This document shows, piece by piece, positions 23,060 to 35,065 of a DNA stretch of 64,000 nucleotides; positions within the stretch are counted from its first letter, which is position 1; each line of letters begins with the position of its first letter. A program made the position numbers and the translations under genes. Under the pieces are notes generated by a model. The model was not told where the DNA came from. It made no database searches and worked only from the letters and a program-made list of their open reading frames with translations. The stretch comes from Muscardinus avellanarius (taxonomy: Eukaryota > Chordata > Mammalia > Rodentia > Gliridae): assembly GCA_963383645.1 (NCBI GenBank), contig OY726576.1, positions 9,042,102-9,106,101 on the forward strand, read 5' to 3'.

Positions 23060-23572
23060 TCTAATTTCTCTTCCACCCTATATCCACCCCATCTGTGGCA
23101 GAATCTTGAAATGCCCTCCTGCTCTGCCATTAGCCGTGACTGCCCCTGGCCAATGGAATACTAGCAAACACAGCACAATGAAGGCTTAAAAGCAGGTGAT
23201 TTTGCCTCCACTCTTCCTTCTGTGCCATACCCAAGAGAATAAGAATGTGCTAGGTCTAGCATGCTTAAGGATGAGAGACACAGAGTAGAGAGTGTCACCT
23301 CCATCTCCCTAGCTAAAGCCACCCAAGATCAGCCACTGCCAGCTGAGCCCCCAGACACATGGCCAGACCCAACCAAGATCAACAGAGCTGCCTTCCCAAG
23401 CCTCAGAGGACTGAAGACCCAGTCCTTGGTGAAATAAGCCAAGCCCAGACGAAGATCAGCAGAACCTCTCACACGTCTGAGCTGAATATATGTGTATTAT
23501 TGCATTCCAGGGAAGTGCTGTGGCTGCTTGTTATGCAGCATTAGTGTGACAATAAGTAACAGATACACATTC
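23060..23572 (+). mobile_element. MLT1-like LTR (ERVL-MaLR)
   Basis: cccctggccaatggaatact, gaaggcttaaaagcaggtga, ccacccaagatcagccactg and ttgttatgcagcattagtgt follow the MLT1 LTR from U3 to its end (ataagtaacagatacac). It is ancient. The flanking duplication was not found. Confidence 0.7.
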
Positions 23573-23891
23573 CTTGGGCTCTTGATCCCCAGCCAAACCA
23601 TCAGTAATAACTAGTTCTAGAACAATGTTTCTTTGGTGGTGAAACAACTTCAGGGCATCTGGCAACTTTAACACACATTAATGCCATTAAGGCTTCTGAA
23701 ATCCCAGGATGAAGCAGCCACGTTAACTTTGTCCAACTCAGATTTCCCTCAATCAATTTGATGACAATCCCCCCAAGTGTGATTCCTTAATCAAATTTTT
23801 CCCCAGCCCTACACTCCAAGTCTGGGTTGAGGCTCTACCCAACCTATCTTATTGCTAGTTAAGCCATGTTTATTTATCTCTTCCCAAATAA
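23573..23891. other. Non-coding spacer
   Basis: No gene. cttcagggcatctggcaac near 23,650 weakly resembles MER20. Confidence 0.4.
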
Positions 23892-24108
23892 GGTGTGTGT
23901 GTGCGTGTGTGTGTGTGCACGCGCTACTGGGGGTTGAATCCAGGGACATGCCTCTGAATTACACTCCCAGTTCTATTTTATTTTGAAACAAGATCTCATT
24001 ACCTTGCTGAGAGCCTAGCTAAATTGCTGAGGCTGGCACTGAACCTGCAATCCTCCTGTCTCAGCCTCCCGAGTACTGGGATTATAGGAGTGCACCACCA
24101 CACTGGCT
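23892..24108 (-). mobile_element. B1-dID SINE with (TG)n tail
   Basis: Reverse-oriented dimer. The A-rich tail side is now gtgtgtgcgtgtgtgtg. The left end reads gtgcaccaccacactggct. Confidence 0.9.
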
Positions 24109-25190
24109 TAATGGACCTTTTGTAAACAACAACAAAAAACACCTCAAAAGCACTCTAATATCACAAAAGCTTATACTGTATATAGCCAAAGTCTAAAACG
24201 AAGGATAAATGTACCACAGACAGTTGAAATACATACAGCCTAACTTCTGCTTTTGTCGGCTCAAATAAGCTCTTTACAATTGTAATTTGCCCAGGTGTGT
24301 CTTTTATCACTGTTTACAAGCTTCTGATGATCTGGCCCCTGATTCCCTTTCCAATTCATCTCCTATCTATTCCTAGTCTTGAGTGTACATTCTGAGCATC
24401 CTGAACTATACTTAATTCCATCCTAACATCCCTAGTACTGCTATGAAACTATCATATTTTGTAAACTTTGATGTGAATCTGAAGTAATATAATAAAAGAG
24501 TCATATCTGAATGAATGTAAGTCCCCCAACATATTAAAACTAGTTTTGAAGTAGGCTGGGATTAGGGAACTCAAAATTCTGTTCTTAGAGTGGCCACAAG
24601 GTGGCGCCATATTAGCTGGTAAATAGAAATAGCCACCATATTTTGATCGAATTATTCTCAAATTGTTTGGAGGGCGTTTAAAATTTACAAAAATTTCAGA
24701 AATGCCACCTCGCACAAAAATATAACTTGTAGAACACGGAGTTTCTTCTGAAAGCTCTTCCTCGCCCCTTAGCCACATCCAAGCCCAAACACGCACAGTT
24801 CACCCAGTTGACTGTTCTTCCAGGAGTAGCTGAAACAGTACTCTTCTTCTCCTCTTTCTAGAAGCTTTTTCTGAAATACCCAAGAATGCAAGACTCTCCA
24901 AGATATAATTCACTTAATATTAACATTATTCCCATAATAAGTACCTATTACTTGATCTAGACTCTCTGATGAAAGAGATCCTTGCTTAGCCATCATAGAA
25001 GATCGATGGATACTGGATGGGTGGGTGCCTGGCTAGATGGACAAGTGGACAGCTTGAAGGAACAACGGACAGTGGATGGGCAACTGGACAGAATATGACT
25101 GATTCGTGCTGCATGTTCATTACCCTCCCCACCCTCCAAGGAAAGATAATTAGAAACACTAGGCAACGGCACAGAAAAGAAGACAAGAAT
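24109..25190. other. Low-repeat non-coding stretch with a CTCF-like site
   Basis: About 1.1 kb with no young repeat. It holds the CTCF-like motif listed separately and a 114-codon minus-strand frame (24,452-24,796) with no recognised domain. A TGGA-rich patch (atggatactggatgggtggg) lies at 25,006-25,085. Confidence 0.45.
24591..24608 (+). promoter_or_regulatory. Strong CTCF-like motif
   Basis: tggccacaaggtggcgcc fits the extended YGRCCASYAGRKGGCRSY consensus at 17 of 18 positions. Only the pyrimidine before AG is replaced by a. It lies in a repeat-poor stretch and points the same way as the 3.1-kb site. Binding depends on cell type and CpG methylation (there is one CpG inside). Confidence 0.65.
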
Positions 25191-25441
25191 AAAGAACCTT
25201 AGCCGGGAATGGCAGTTGCAGCCCATGCCTGTACTCCCAGTCCTTGGGAGGCTGAGACAGGAAGATCACAGGTTCGAAGTCAGCCTCAGCATCATAGCAA
25301 GAGTCTCAGCATCCTAAGGAGACCCTGCTTCAAAAATAAATTAAAGAAATGAAAAAGGCTGAGGGTGTAGCTCAGAGGTAGAATGACTCTGGGCTCAATC
25401 CTCCGTACCCCCCCCCACACACACACACACAAAAGAACCTT
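25191..25441 (+). mobile_element. B1-dID SINE with duplication
   Basis: Element body from about 25,202, ending gtacccccccccacacac. aaagaacctt flanks both sides. Confidence 0.92.
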
Positions 25442-26350
25442 GGTAATTTTATCAGCTGGATAGCAGTGACTATTATGAATTTAGAAATTTTATAGACCTA
25501 CATATTTTTAGAGTAAGGGAACTTGTCAAAAAATAAAAGCAAATCAGAAGGAAAAAAAGTAGGGCACAATAGTCTTTCTTAATAAAAAATGCTAAAGAAA
25601 CATCTTTTATTTTTTCAAAGATAAACATTGACGTTCTTTGTTGAGAGTGGAGGATTCACTCCAAGAGTCGCGCTGTCTATAACGTAGTGACCTCTCCGAA
25701 GCATGAGGTAGGGAGACAAGGACTTCCCTTAGAACGCAGTGGTTCCAGTTTCCGGCTTCTGAGCACAAAACTCACCCAAGAAATACTTCTGTTTTCGTCC
25801 ATCTTCGCCTTTGGACGCCAAGTTCGCTGCTGCAGTTACCCCCATGCATTGTCCTCTTTAAAGAGGACAAGAATGCAGGCCAACTCAGCTATGTTAAAAC
25901 TGAATAAAGCCTCCACCTCTGATACTCCTCCGGTGCCTTCTGACCCCAGGCTCCACGCCCAATGAAACCTGGGCCCTTTTCGGCCAAGAAAGCGGCTCTG
26001 TCATTGATTTCAACATCCTTCCAACTGACACCAGGCAGCAGCCGGAGGAAATGTCACGTGAATGAACTTTTGGCTATGTATGTGTACAGCCTTGTTCTCT
26101 GGGAGTTAATTTTATTTGAACTTTCTTTTGACCCCTTCGATGCTGAATCCGAAAACAAGGGCTGTTGAGTATTTTCATAAGCCAAAAAAAGACAAAACAT
26201 TTTTCCTCTGGCTTGTTTCACCCTGAAATTAAGCAAAGGCCCTCATCCGATGTTTTTCAGGTTCCTTTGTGTCTTATTTCCCTCCTGTCTGAAATTCTTT
26301 TACAAGCCCCAAGTAAAAATGCAAAAAGGAATCTGGCTGTGAGTGTGTTC

Positions 26351-26352
<2 letters not shown>
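25442..26352. other. Repeat-poor stretch with a palindrome
   Basis: No recognised repeat from about 25,450 to 26,350. Contains the palindrome listed separately. A 92-codon frame on the plus strand (25,687-25,965) has no recognised family. Confidence 0.4.
25845..25877. repeat. 22-bp perfect palindrome in a 33-bp inverted repeat
   Basis: The centre ttgtcctctttaaagaggac(aa) at 25,849-25,870 is its own reverse complement. Beyond it, tgca on each side pairs after skipping three bases on the right. It could bind a dimeric factor or form a cruciform. Confidence 0.9.

Positions 26353-26394
<42 letters not shown>
26353..26394 (+). repeat. (CA)n microsatellite
   Basis: About 21 uninterrupted dinucleotides. 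Confidence 0.97.
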
Positions 26395-26397
<3 letters not shown>

Positions 26398-27190
26398 ATG
26401 GGAACTGTAGGGAACACAGAAATTCTCCCAAATATCAGCCTTAAAGATCTGACATCGCCTGGCTTCTCTGGGAAATTCTGTCCTTTGAGAACTTTTCAAA
26501 CTTTAAAGAATTCACTTCTGCCTCCTACAGCCTGTTTTTCTGCATGAATTCTTGCAAAAGACATCTGCATCCCCTGGGAAGAAATGAAAGTGATACCAAG
26601 TAAAACAAAAAGCAAACTTGAGAGGGACTTCTCAGGCAAACACTCCCAAATGAAGTTATTTTTTTCTTCATTAGGTCCATCCCTTTCTCCAACTCCCCTG
26701 CTGGGTTCAATCCCTCGAGGTTGCTTATTCTTTTCATTTATAAAAGCACCTACCAGGTAACCAAACCAAGATTCCTTTTGCAGAAGGAAGCCCTGCCAGC
26801 TAATCTCTGAAATGTGAACCATGGTCACCAGGATTCACACAAACCGCACCCACCCTGCCTGTCTGGCCAGCACTGTTCCTTAATTGGCCATGAATAGCTG
26901 CAGCCAGCCCCAGCAATTTCTGTACCCTGTATAGTATAATCTCCTCAAGCATCAGCTGCGTGTTTAAAGGCCAAATTTTCAAATAGCATCCAATTAATAA
27001 CCGTAGTAATCAGGAAAGAACGGCACGAATTCTGAAGGCCTGAAGTGGAGATTCAGCTAAATGAACCAGAAACAGTTCTGCACCACCCCCTCCTCTCATC
27101 TTTTTAAATGCACTATGCAGAAATGAGACATTGACAGCCGATCTCAAGGAAGTCCACAGTTCCACAACTCAGAGGAGTTCCTAACAGAAT
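26395..27190. other. Repeat-free block, possible conserved non-coding element
   Basis: No repeat recognised. 26,880-27,110 is rich in homeodomain-type words (cttaattggccatgaatagc, ccaattaataacc, cagctaaatgaac). Minus-strand frames in 26,496-26,982 are unassigned. Confidence 0.3.
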
Positions 27191-27194
27191 CCGT

Positions 27195-27960
27195 TCCATC
27201 CATTCAACAAAAGTTTAACCGAGTCATTGGCCCTGTTCTAGGCATTGAGGATGTCAGTGCACAAGAGAGACGGAAATCTATTTTCTCAGGGAAATTCCAT
27301 CACGGAATAGTGTGAGACTGACAACACAGATAAGGAAATTGGCTGAATACTAGATGATACTAAAGGCCATGGAGAAAACAAGGGGGCAGAGGACGAACCA
27401 CACAGATGGCAAAGTTGACACAGGAAAGTAAATCCCGTTGGCAAAGATTTCACGGAGGTAAGGGAAGAAGTCTAACAGACACTGCAAAGAGAGCTTTCCA
27501 GGCAAAGCCTGAGGGGAGCGATGCCCAGCGTGTGGGAAACAGTGTGTAAACGTGAACGAGGATGAACCAAGGAGGAGTGAACCAAGGAGACCACAGTAAC
27601 AGATGAAGTCAGAGATAAGGAGAAAGGGACCGTGCCAGACCCTGGAGGCCTTGAAAGGACCTTGGCTTCTGTTCAGGAAGAGGTAGGAAGCCACCGTAGG
27701 CTTGGAACAGAGTAACATTATCTGACATATTTTAGAGGGATTGCCCTGGTCGCTGCATCAGGAATACACTGCAGGTGAGGGTACCAATGAGACGACTCAC
27801 TAGAAGGAGCTAGAATCCAGGCAAAGGAGGGTGGTGGCTTTGCCAGAGGGGAATGCTGAAGGACATGGGCACAGGCTAAACTGGAGATGTGCTCTGAATA
27901 TAGAGGAGTCGCATCTGCTGAGGAACTAGAGGTCAATATCTAAGGGAAGACATTCTGGTG
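27195..27960 (-). mobile_element. L2-type LINE fossil, long
   Basis: Reading the plus strand gives the reverse of the L2 tail (cattcaacaaaagtttaacc, ccctgttctaggcattgagg). Further known L2-associated blocks follow in order: gaaagggaccgtgccagacc, ggccttgaaaggaccttggc, acattatctgacatatttta and gggattgccctggtcgctgc. Assigned from memory. Confidence 0.55.
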
Positions 27961-27978
27961 TTCTACTTTCCTAATTAG

Positions 27979-28289
27979 AATACTGCTATAGTTTAGATCT
28001 TGAACGCCCCCATCCGAGGCCCATGTGCTTGGTCCTCAGATTGGCCTATTGAGAGATGTGACCTAGTGGGGGGCACCCCCTGAGAGGATAGATCAGCACC
28101 TTGGCCCTTTCCTGTTTCTCTCTTTGCTTCCCCGCCACCATATTGAGCAGTTTTCTCTACCACACACTCCCTGCCAAGATAACGCACATGAACTGAAATC
28201 CCTAAAACTGTGAGCCCAAACCAACCTTTTCTCCTCCAAAGATGATTACTGAAGGTATATTGTCACAGTAACAGAAAATTAGCAAATAC
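27979..28289 (+). mobile_element. Solo MaLR-type LTR with 5-bp duplication
   Basis: The 301-bp LTR (27,984-28,284) starts tgctatagttt and ends attagca (TG...CA). aatac flanks it at 27,979-27,983 and 28,285-28,289. Internal words (ggcccatgtgcttggtcctc, tgacctagtggggggcacc, ctgtgagcccaaaccaacc) match the MST/THE1-like non-autonomous ERVL group. It arose by LTR-LTR recombination or was inserted as a solo unit. Confidence 0.85.
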
Positions 28290-28889
28290 AAATGTTCCAT
28301 AAAACTAAATTTGTGTTTACTGGGTTACTTAGTCCAATAGCTTCTGACATCTCCATCCAGTCTTTAACTTCCAACCAATTCAGTCATCTACTACAGTTTC
28401 TAAGATATTTTGTCCTTCTAGTCCACTCAACCTTGGTATGCCTATCTATTTCTAAGCTTGGTGTTGGTGATCATGAAAATAATTTTTCATTCATCCAAGA
28501 AGATCCCTTTGTCTCTTCATGAGCTACCTTTCCCACTGTGAATCCAGACAGGGAACCCCATGAGTTCTTCCTCTGAACTCTATTCTTTATACTTTCCTTC
28601 CTCTTAATGCCTTTGCTTCCCCTCTGGGGATGAAGACAGTCTCCCAGGTGCCCTTACTGGCTCCATCTTCTACCTCATCAAAACGTTTTTGCCAAATGCA
28701 GAAGAAATAATGCCCCACATCATGGGCTTTATAATTCATGTTCCCCTGTTTGCAAGTATCCAAACCCGGCACTGGGCTCCAGGGAACTCAGCCATCCCCT
28801 TGCTTTAGCCTCTGCCGTGAAACCTCCCATCCCTACCTGTGTGAATCTTCTGTGTTTGGACAGCAAAAAAGTGTTCTTTGCTCAGTTTC
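28290..28889. other. Non-coding spacer
   Basis: No gene. CT-rich in 28,500-28,640. Confidence 0.4.
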
Positions 28890-28950
28890 ACACCTCAACT
28901 TTCATACATGGGGCTTCCCCAGCCTGGAATGTCCTTTTCTTTTACTTTAA
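28890..28950 (+). mobile_element. Possible L2 fragment
   Basis: gcttccccagcctggaatgt and ccttttcttttac resemble the L2 3' region. Short. Confidence 0.35.
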
Positions 28951-29034
28951 GATAGGATCTGAGTTGCCCCGGTTGACCTGGGATCATCTGCCCCCTGAAT
29001 AGCGGGGATTATAGGCTGTGCCACCACACACAGC
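28951..29034 (-). mobile_element. 7SL/B1-like SINE fragment
   Basis: gatcatctgccccctgaata, gcggggattataggctgtgc and caccacacacagct are the reverse of the left-half SINE end. The ID half is missing. Confidence 0.65.
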
Positions 29035-29470
29035 TCTTGTGTATAATGTTTCAATTTGCCAAACCATTAACATTCAGTCCAAATGCTGGCCCCTGTGTAA
29101 AGTGCCGTGACTGTTCCAGTGCCCATTCGGGTCTTAGATGCTCTCTCTTGCTCCGACCCAGGCATGAGGATCCCACATGGCATGTGCATGCTGTATTGTT
29201 GGCTCAGTAGGTATAAACTTCCGGATCATATACCAACTCTTACTCCTTTTTACACCTGCCACTGAGACACATATTGAGTATTCAATGCATATTAAATGAA
29301 TGAAATTATTTCAGTAAAACAAAGGAACTGAAATACTGGCCTTCATCTTTTATGTCAGATTGAAAATTCCTAGCATTCCAAGTACAGGATCTTTGAATGA
29401 CACAGTTATTTTCAGTTATTTCCTATGTCTTCTTTCTAGGTCCCTTCTGCCATTTTGATTCTTCTACTAA
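29035..29470. other. Non-coding spacer
   Basis: No gene recognised. Confidence 0.45.
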
Positions 29471-29572
29471 ATATATATATATAGAGAGAGAGAGAGATAG
29501 ATTATGTGTGTGTACATATATGTATATGTGTACATATATATGTGTATATGTATATATGTGTACATATGTATA

Positions 29573-29604
<32 letters not shown>

Positions 29605-29612
29605 CATATATG
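29471..29612 (+). repeat. (TA)n/(GA)n/(TATG)n microsatellite
   Basis: Alternating tata, agag and tgtgtacatatatg words. AT/GT alternation makes Z-DNA or cruciform formation possible. The frames across it are artefacts. Confidence 0.95.
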
Positions 29613-30537
29613 TGTAAATAGCATGCCACAAAAGAACAAAAGTTCTAAAAGTGATCTCCTAAAGTTAGGCTCACGGGGCATATCACATCCTAGACTGTAA
29701 TCTAACCAATCTTTGGCTTACAGTCAAATATGATACTGGCTTGGTGGGAGATTAGACAGGAATGGGATGAGCAGTTCTAGCCTGACAGTCACAAAGTTTG
29801 GCCATCGCTGAGATCTCTGAGTATAGAGATATATGGCCAGAGGATGGCAGGAGACAAACTGCTGGCTTTTAATCGGGTACTTATGATCCATCTCTGAGCA
29901 GCCATTCCTGTTACATTTAAAAAGACCACGCATCTTCCACCACTATGTTCTTCGTAATGGGGCTTCAGTGACTCCCAGGCTATCACCACTGGATGGGAGA
30001 GGACTCCCCATGAAACTCTATCCTGACAGTCCTTGAAACAGGGCTACTCTTAACTTCTCCCATCATGATATATACTCCTTCCCTTCATCCTTTCTTTCTC
30101 AAGGCAACTACCTCCAATTTTCAATTGATGTAAATAACACAATTGCTAGTACCTGACCGGAGCGATGCGCAGCCACTACAGCCCTGAGGAAGACAGGTGC
30201 ATCCTCTTGCTTTCGAAAGCCTTTGGTGGGAGGCAGGTAGTGATGGAGTAGCCACACGGGTATAAAGTTGCATCGGGCGGTTAGTGTGATGAAGGAAAAG
30301 GAGCTGGAATAGGGGGTAAGATTTAATCCCGAGGCTTCCATGCTCTCCTCGGGAAGTGATATTAGAGCTGAGATGTGGTAAGTTAGAAGTTACCAGACAG
30401 AGATGAGGCGAGAGAAGGGAGACTTCTGTTTCAGAAACATGGAGGGACATAGAGCAGCCAGGAGACAAAGGTCCTGGAAAACCTATAATGAAATAAAAGC
30501 GAAGCTAGAGAATGAGGGAGACAGGACTGAAGAGGAA
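29613..30537. other. Non-coding spacer
   Basis: No gene recognised. Frames at 30,108-30,468 (minus) are unassigned. Confidence 0.4.
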
Positions 30538-30786
30538 GCTGGAAGGCAAGTCGGGCGTGGTGGCGCACGCTTGCAATCCCAGCATTCGGGAGGCTGAGAC
30601 AGGAAGGATTGCAGGTTCACGGCCAGCCTCAGCTACTTAGTGAGGCTATCTGCAACTCCGTGAGAGCCTGTTTCAAAATAAAGAATAAAAATTAGGGTTA
30701 GGAGAGTCACTCAGAGGTAGAATGCCCCGGGTTCCATCCCTAGTACCGCAAAAAAAAAAAAAAAAAAAAAAAAAGGTTGGAAGGCA
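30538..30786 (+). mobile_element. B1-dID SINE with duplication and poly(A)
   Basis: Body from 30,550, 3' end gtaccgc followed by 24 A residues. ctggaaggca and ttggaaggca flank it. The long uninterrupted poly(A) suggests youth. Confidence 0.93.
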
Positions 30787-32421
30787 GAAAATGTCAAGCT
30801 GAGCTCTAGACCAATGAAAGACAAGTTTCCAGGGAAAAGAAAACAGCCCATGGGATGGGCAGGCACCAGAAGTTCCTCCAAATAATGCTCAGTGTACTAA
30901 CCTTCTCAACTCACCTGCCACCACCGATACTAAGCATGGCACTTTTGAGACAGCATGCCTCACCCTAGCCTCTCAAAGAAAACCTTTAGTCACTCAAGAC
31001 TGGACAGCCAGCACCCAACACAAGTGTCTCTTGGGAGCATTTGAACTAAGAGACACAGCAGCTATTGACAATTGATCATGAACACTTAACTAAAAGCTTC
31101 CAGGAATAGCAGGGGCTGAAGGACATGTTGGACCATGTGCAAAAAGAAATGTGGTTGTAGGTCTCTCTTTCTGTAAGACAGCAAGGCTGTTTACCCTCTG
31201 TGACTGCTTCCATCTTTACTCAAAGGCAAGGAGTCATGCAGGGGGAGTGGTCCTCCATGTCTGCTAAGCCCTGGTCTTAAGGAAATTGACAACTTCTACT
31301 TTGGCACATTGGTAATGCTCCTCTTGGAAGCCAGCCCCAAGGCTGTGAGAAGTCCCAGCCACATGGAGGGGGGCTCCATGGAAGAGAACAGGGGTTCTTC
31401 CGTTTCCATCTAACTTGGCTCCTCTGGTCACCAAGCCAGTGAGCTGTGCTCAGCATCCCAGAGTATCTCACCTCCTCCCCCAGGACCACAGCCCCAACCA
31501 ATCCCACAATGGGCAGAACTGCCCTGCTGAGCCCAGTCAGGCCACTGACTCATGGAGGCTGCTAAAAGGTGGTGGCTGTTGTGAGCCAGGAAGTTCTGGA
31601 GTAGTTTGTTACTACTACTCCAGATGCAAGAGCTCGCTAAACCAGAAATGGAGCAGGGTAGCAAATTTGAGAAGGCAAAAACAGGTTATACGAAGAGACA
31701 GTGACACCCTGCACGACCGGGAGTAAACATTTTAGACTTTGAATTCCATGAGACTTGACTAGATTTTTTCCTTGGTGCTGCAAGTCATGAGACTTCTAGT
31801 TTCTCAGCAATCATAGGACCTATATTATGGCCAGTTTAAGGGTTTCCTCTCACAAAGCTTCTGATTATGATATTTGGGTAGTCCAGTCAACCGCTTTGCT
31901 CATGATGAGAATTCTTATTTAGCAGCGTCCTACTGAGTAATCAGCGCTCATAAATCCATCTGTCCACAACTGTGGTGTCAATAAGACAGTCTCTGCCAAT
32001 TAGGCTACTTTAGAATAATAAGGTTATTGATTCCTAAGGTTTTAGGGACTAAAATAATTAGAAGAAATAAGGCACCAGGATCTGTTGTGGTGTGGGTATC
32101 AGATATATTTTGTTCGATAGGTAACTGAAATATAGATGCTAAGATACTCATTAGTTATCGCAAAGGCAATATACCATATAACCAAGAAACACATCATATT
32201 TCCATATTTTAGGTAATTCTATCATAATAAAAGGTAATTATATAGTGATAAGTTTGGTGTTAAATGTACACAAATCTGAGCAAAGACACACTAAGAAAAG
32301 ATACCAGTGGGTCTATTTCCCTACTTTGAGATGTTCATGAATTTAAAACATGCATTGCTCCATATTTAGAATATTTGTTATATGAGGTCTAACAGTACGT
32401 TTCCCATTAAATGTCTAAAGA
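30787..32421. other. Non-coding spacer
   Basis: About 1.6 kb without recognisable repeats. Open frames in 31,277-31,726 are present on both strands and lack family signals. No gene is called. Confidence 0.4.
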
Positions 32422-32636
32422 TTTTTTTGTGTGTGTGGTACTGGGAATGGAACCCAAGGGAATTCTACCTCTGAGCTATACCCCTAGCCCTATTTTTTCA
32501 TTCTTTATTTTGAAAGAGTCTCCCTGAGGTGCAAAGGGCTTCACTAAGTAGCAGCTGAGGCTTTCTGTGAACTGCAATCCTCCCGTCTCAGTCTCCCAAA
32601 TGCTGGGATTATAAGCATGTGCCACCATGTCCAGCT
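32422..32636 (-). mobile_element. B1-dID SINE
   Basis: Reverse dimer with ID half (cctctgagctatacccctag) and left half ending gtgccaccatgtccagct. Confidence 0.9.
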
Positions 32637-32659
32637 AAGATTATTTAAAACATAGTTTT

Positions 32660-32872
32660 GGGTTGCTTGGGTTTGGGGTGCTGAGAATTGAACTCAGGGG
32701 CATTTTACCTCCAAGCTAACCCCTAGCCCTATTTTAGTTTTTATTTTACAAAAAGGATTTGCTAAGTTGCTGAGGGCCTCACTAAGTTGCTAAGGCTGAC
32801 CTTGAACTTGAGTTCCCCCTCTCTCGGCCTCCCAATTTCTAGAATTAGAAGCCTGCACCACCACATCCAGCT
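32660..32872 (-). mobile_element. B1-dID SINE, older
   Basis: Second reverse dimer directly downstream (gaattgaactcaggggcatt ... gcaccaccacatccagct). More diverged than its neighbour. Confidence 0.85.
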
Positions 32873-33029
32873 CTGTTTTTGTCTTTTTTAGATGCCTCTA
32901 ATATTTTGATAGTGTGTACAATCTGTATTATTTTAAGTGACAATGGGTATTAAGGATTAGAGTAGCATTTTATCCTCGCCCTGAAGACCAGGCATTCCTC
33001 CAAATACCTTCAGAATTTTGGCCAAATCA
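32873..33029. other. Non-coding spacer
   Basis: Nothing recognised. Confidence 0.45.
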
Positions 33030-33425
33030 TATGATTCTCAGAATCTCTGCAACCTCAGGAAACTCCACCCCTTCTCTCACGCCCTTCTCCCTTCCTCCCT
33101 GATGAGCTCATTACCACCCTTCAGGAACCAATTCCAGGCCACCTGCTGCATGAAACATTTCTCATCACTCGCCAACCTCTCTGCCTCTTCTCGACAGACT
33201 AGAGGACAACTTCATTTAAACTGTGTACCACTCCCTCTCTGGATACCAATAATACTTTAAAATATTCAATTTGTCATATGCCACAGTCATATACCAACAA
33301 TTCTTGTTTGAACCCTTATCTTCTCAACTCCGCTGTGATTTCCTTGAAAGTAGTGATCGGCTACTATCCACTAATAGGTCCTCGGTGCATAGCACAGTGC
33401 CTGAGTCACAATGGTCTTTGCAAAT
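33030..33425 (+). mobile_element. L2 LINE 3' fossil
   Basis: Text such as ctgtgatttccttgaaagta, ggtcctcggtgcatagcaca and gtgcctgagtcacaatgg follows the L2 tail. Upstream accctt..ggaaccaattccaggccacc fits the preceding L2 region. Confidence 0.6.
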
Positions 33426-34980
33426 GCAGGCAAGAATGAGTTTTTCTCTTGCCACACTGCCTTTTTCTAAGCAGCCTGAAATGCCCTTCATGGCAGCTTT
33501 AAAAAGTGCATAAAAGTGGCTTAAAATCTGCTAGAGGGCTGAGGCATGTAAGAAATGAAGAAAAAAATACTTATGTAAAATTAGAATACAAGAGAAAAAT
33601 TCCTGAAATCTCCAGATGGACACACTGTACCCTTTCATGTCTCCAAATTCCGTATCATTTCATCTTATGGTGTTAAATACAATATACTTAACTGCATACA
33701 TGACCGTAATACAGCAGTTTCCAATTTTTAACTCACTACTCAAAAGAGCAGAAAAGAAACCATACTAGTAATTACCACCTGAGACACCCCTCCTAAGCCA
33801 ACTCCTTTTGTGAGTGCATCCTACCTGCCAAGCATCCTCAGGGCTCAAGTACAGCCTATGCTTCATTGCCTCACATCTTCGTAATATCTGTAAGCGTCTC
33901 AGTTCATCCAGCTCTGTTTGGGGGGCAGGCACCTCCAAGGTGAAACGCAGGCAAGGTACTAGCAGCAAACAGGGGCTGCATGAATGAGGACTCCGAGAGT
34001 TTAATGAGTTAGTTGCCAGGTGTGGCAGTGCTTAAGGAAACAAACCAGGAAACATGTAGTGTCCTGGGTCAGAAGGTCCAAGAAGACAGAGGGATGAGAA
34101 ACTGGAGAAGGCAGCTGTGGCCATAGCAGAAGGCCTCCTATCATCTCAGCAGCTTCTAGGAGGGTGGCAGATCACTGACCGCACCCTGGCAAATGAAAGT
34201 GGTGGGGCAAGCATACTCACTGCCCAACTATCCTCCTCCCAGTCTCCTCTAGAACCTTCCACTGCCCAAGCCCCCCAGAAGCCAGAGGGCCAGGAAGTCC
34301 ACCAGGGTAGCAGTTAACACCCCCAGCCCTGGAAAAGAATCGGCTGAGAAAGTAGGCAGTGGCTTTGGTGGGTCAAGCAGAGGGTATCCTGCATTGAGGG
34401 TCTCAGATTCGATACTTACTTTTCAACCCTATTCTTCCCATAGGAGAGGACCAAGCTATAGATAAAAAGAATAAGAATCGAGGAGTGATGCCTGTCATGC
34501 TAGAATAACATCGTGCAGAGCCAGAGCACCTCAGCTTGCCTTCTTTTCTACTTTTTCTCTGAGTGAGTATAAGCCGAGAAGCCAGCAGTCCACCCAGACC
34601 CCTCCATAGCCCCACTGACTCTGGTCCCAGGCACACCAAAGAGGTCTTCTTGTGGGAAGCAAGACTCTCTTGACCATTGTCAGTATAAGTGCTAGGGAAA
34701 GAGGCTTCCAGGAGGAGCCCTGGAACACAGACACAGGAGGCAGTAAATTAATAGCCCAATGCCCTACCTCCCAGCAGGGCGACTCTGAAACAGAGTTGGA
34801 AAACAGCACGGGGAGCCTCAGCTGCCCACACAGAACCTGCTTAAGAGCTCTCGCTGTGCTGGCTGCCTTCTCTCCCTTTTCTTATTTCTCCAATTCTCCT
34901 ATAGGTGCTCCCTGGAACAACCTCCAAACCTTGTTTCAAACAAGCTTTGGGAGAAGCCAACCAAAGGCAATGCCTACTGT
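33426..34980. other. Non-coding spacer
   Basis: No recognised repeat or gene over about 1.5 kb. Short frames (34,117-34,317; 34,652-35,074) run into low-complexity DNA or lack families. Confidence 0.4.
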
Positions 34981-35065
34981 TGGTTTTTGTTTTTTGTTTT
35001 TTTGTTTTTTTTGGTCTTGTTTTTTGTTGTTGTTGTTGTTGTTATTGTTTTTTGTTGTTATTGTG
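34981..35065 (+). repeat. T-rich (TTG)n/(TTTTTG)n tract
   Basis: Tail-derived repeat of the adjacent minus-strand SINE. Confidence 0.9.

Noticed and set aside
27350..27718. 122-codon minus-strand open frame
   Set aside because: It lies inside a long L2-type fossil. No L2 protein motif is visible and the frame is closed on both sides.
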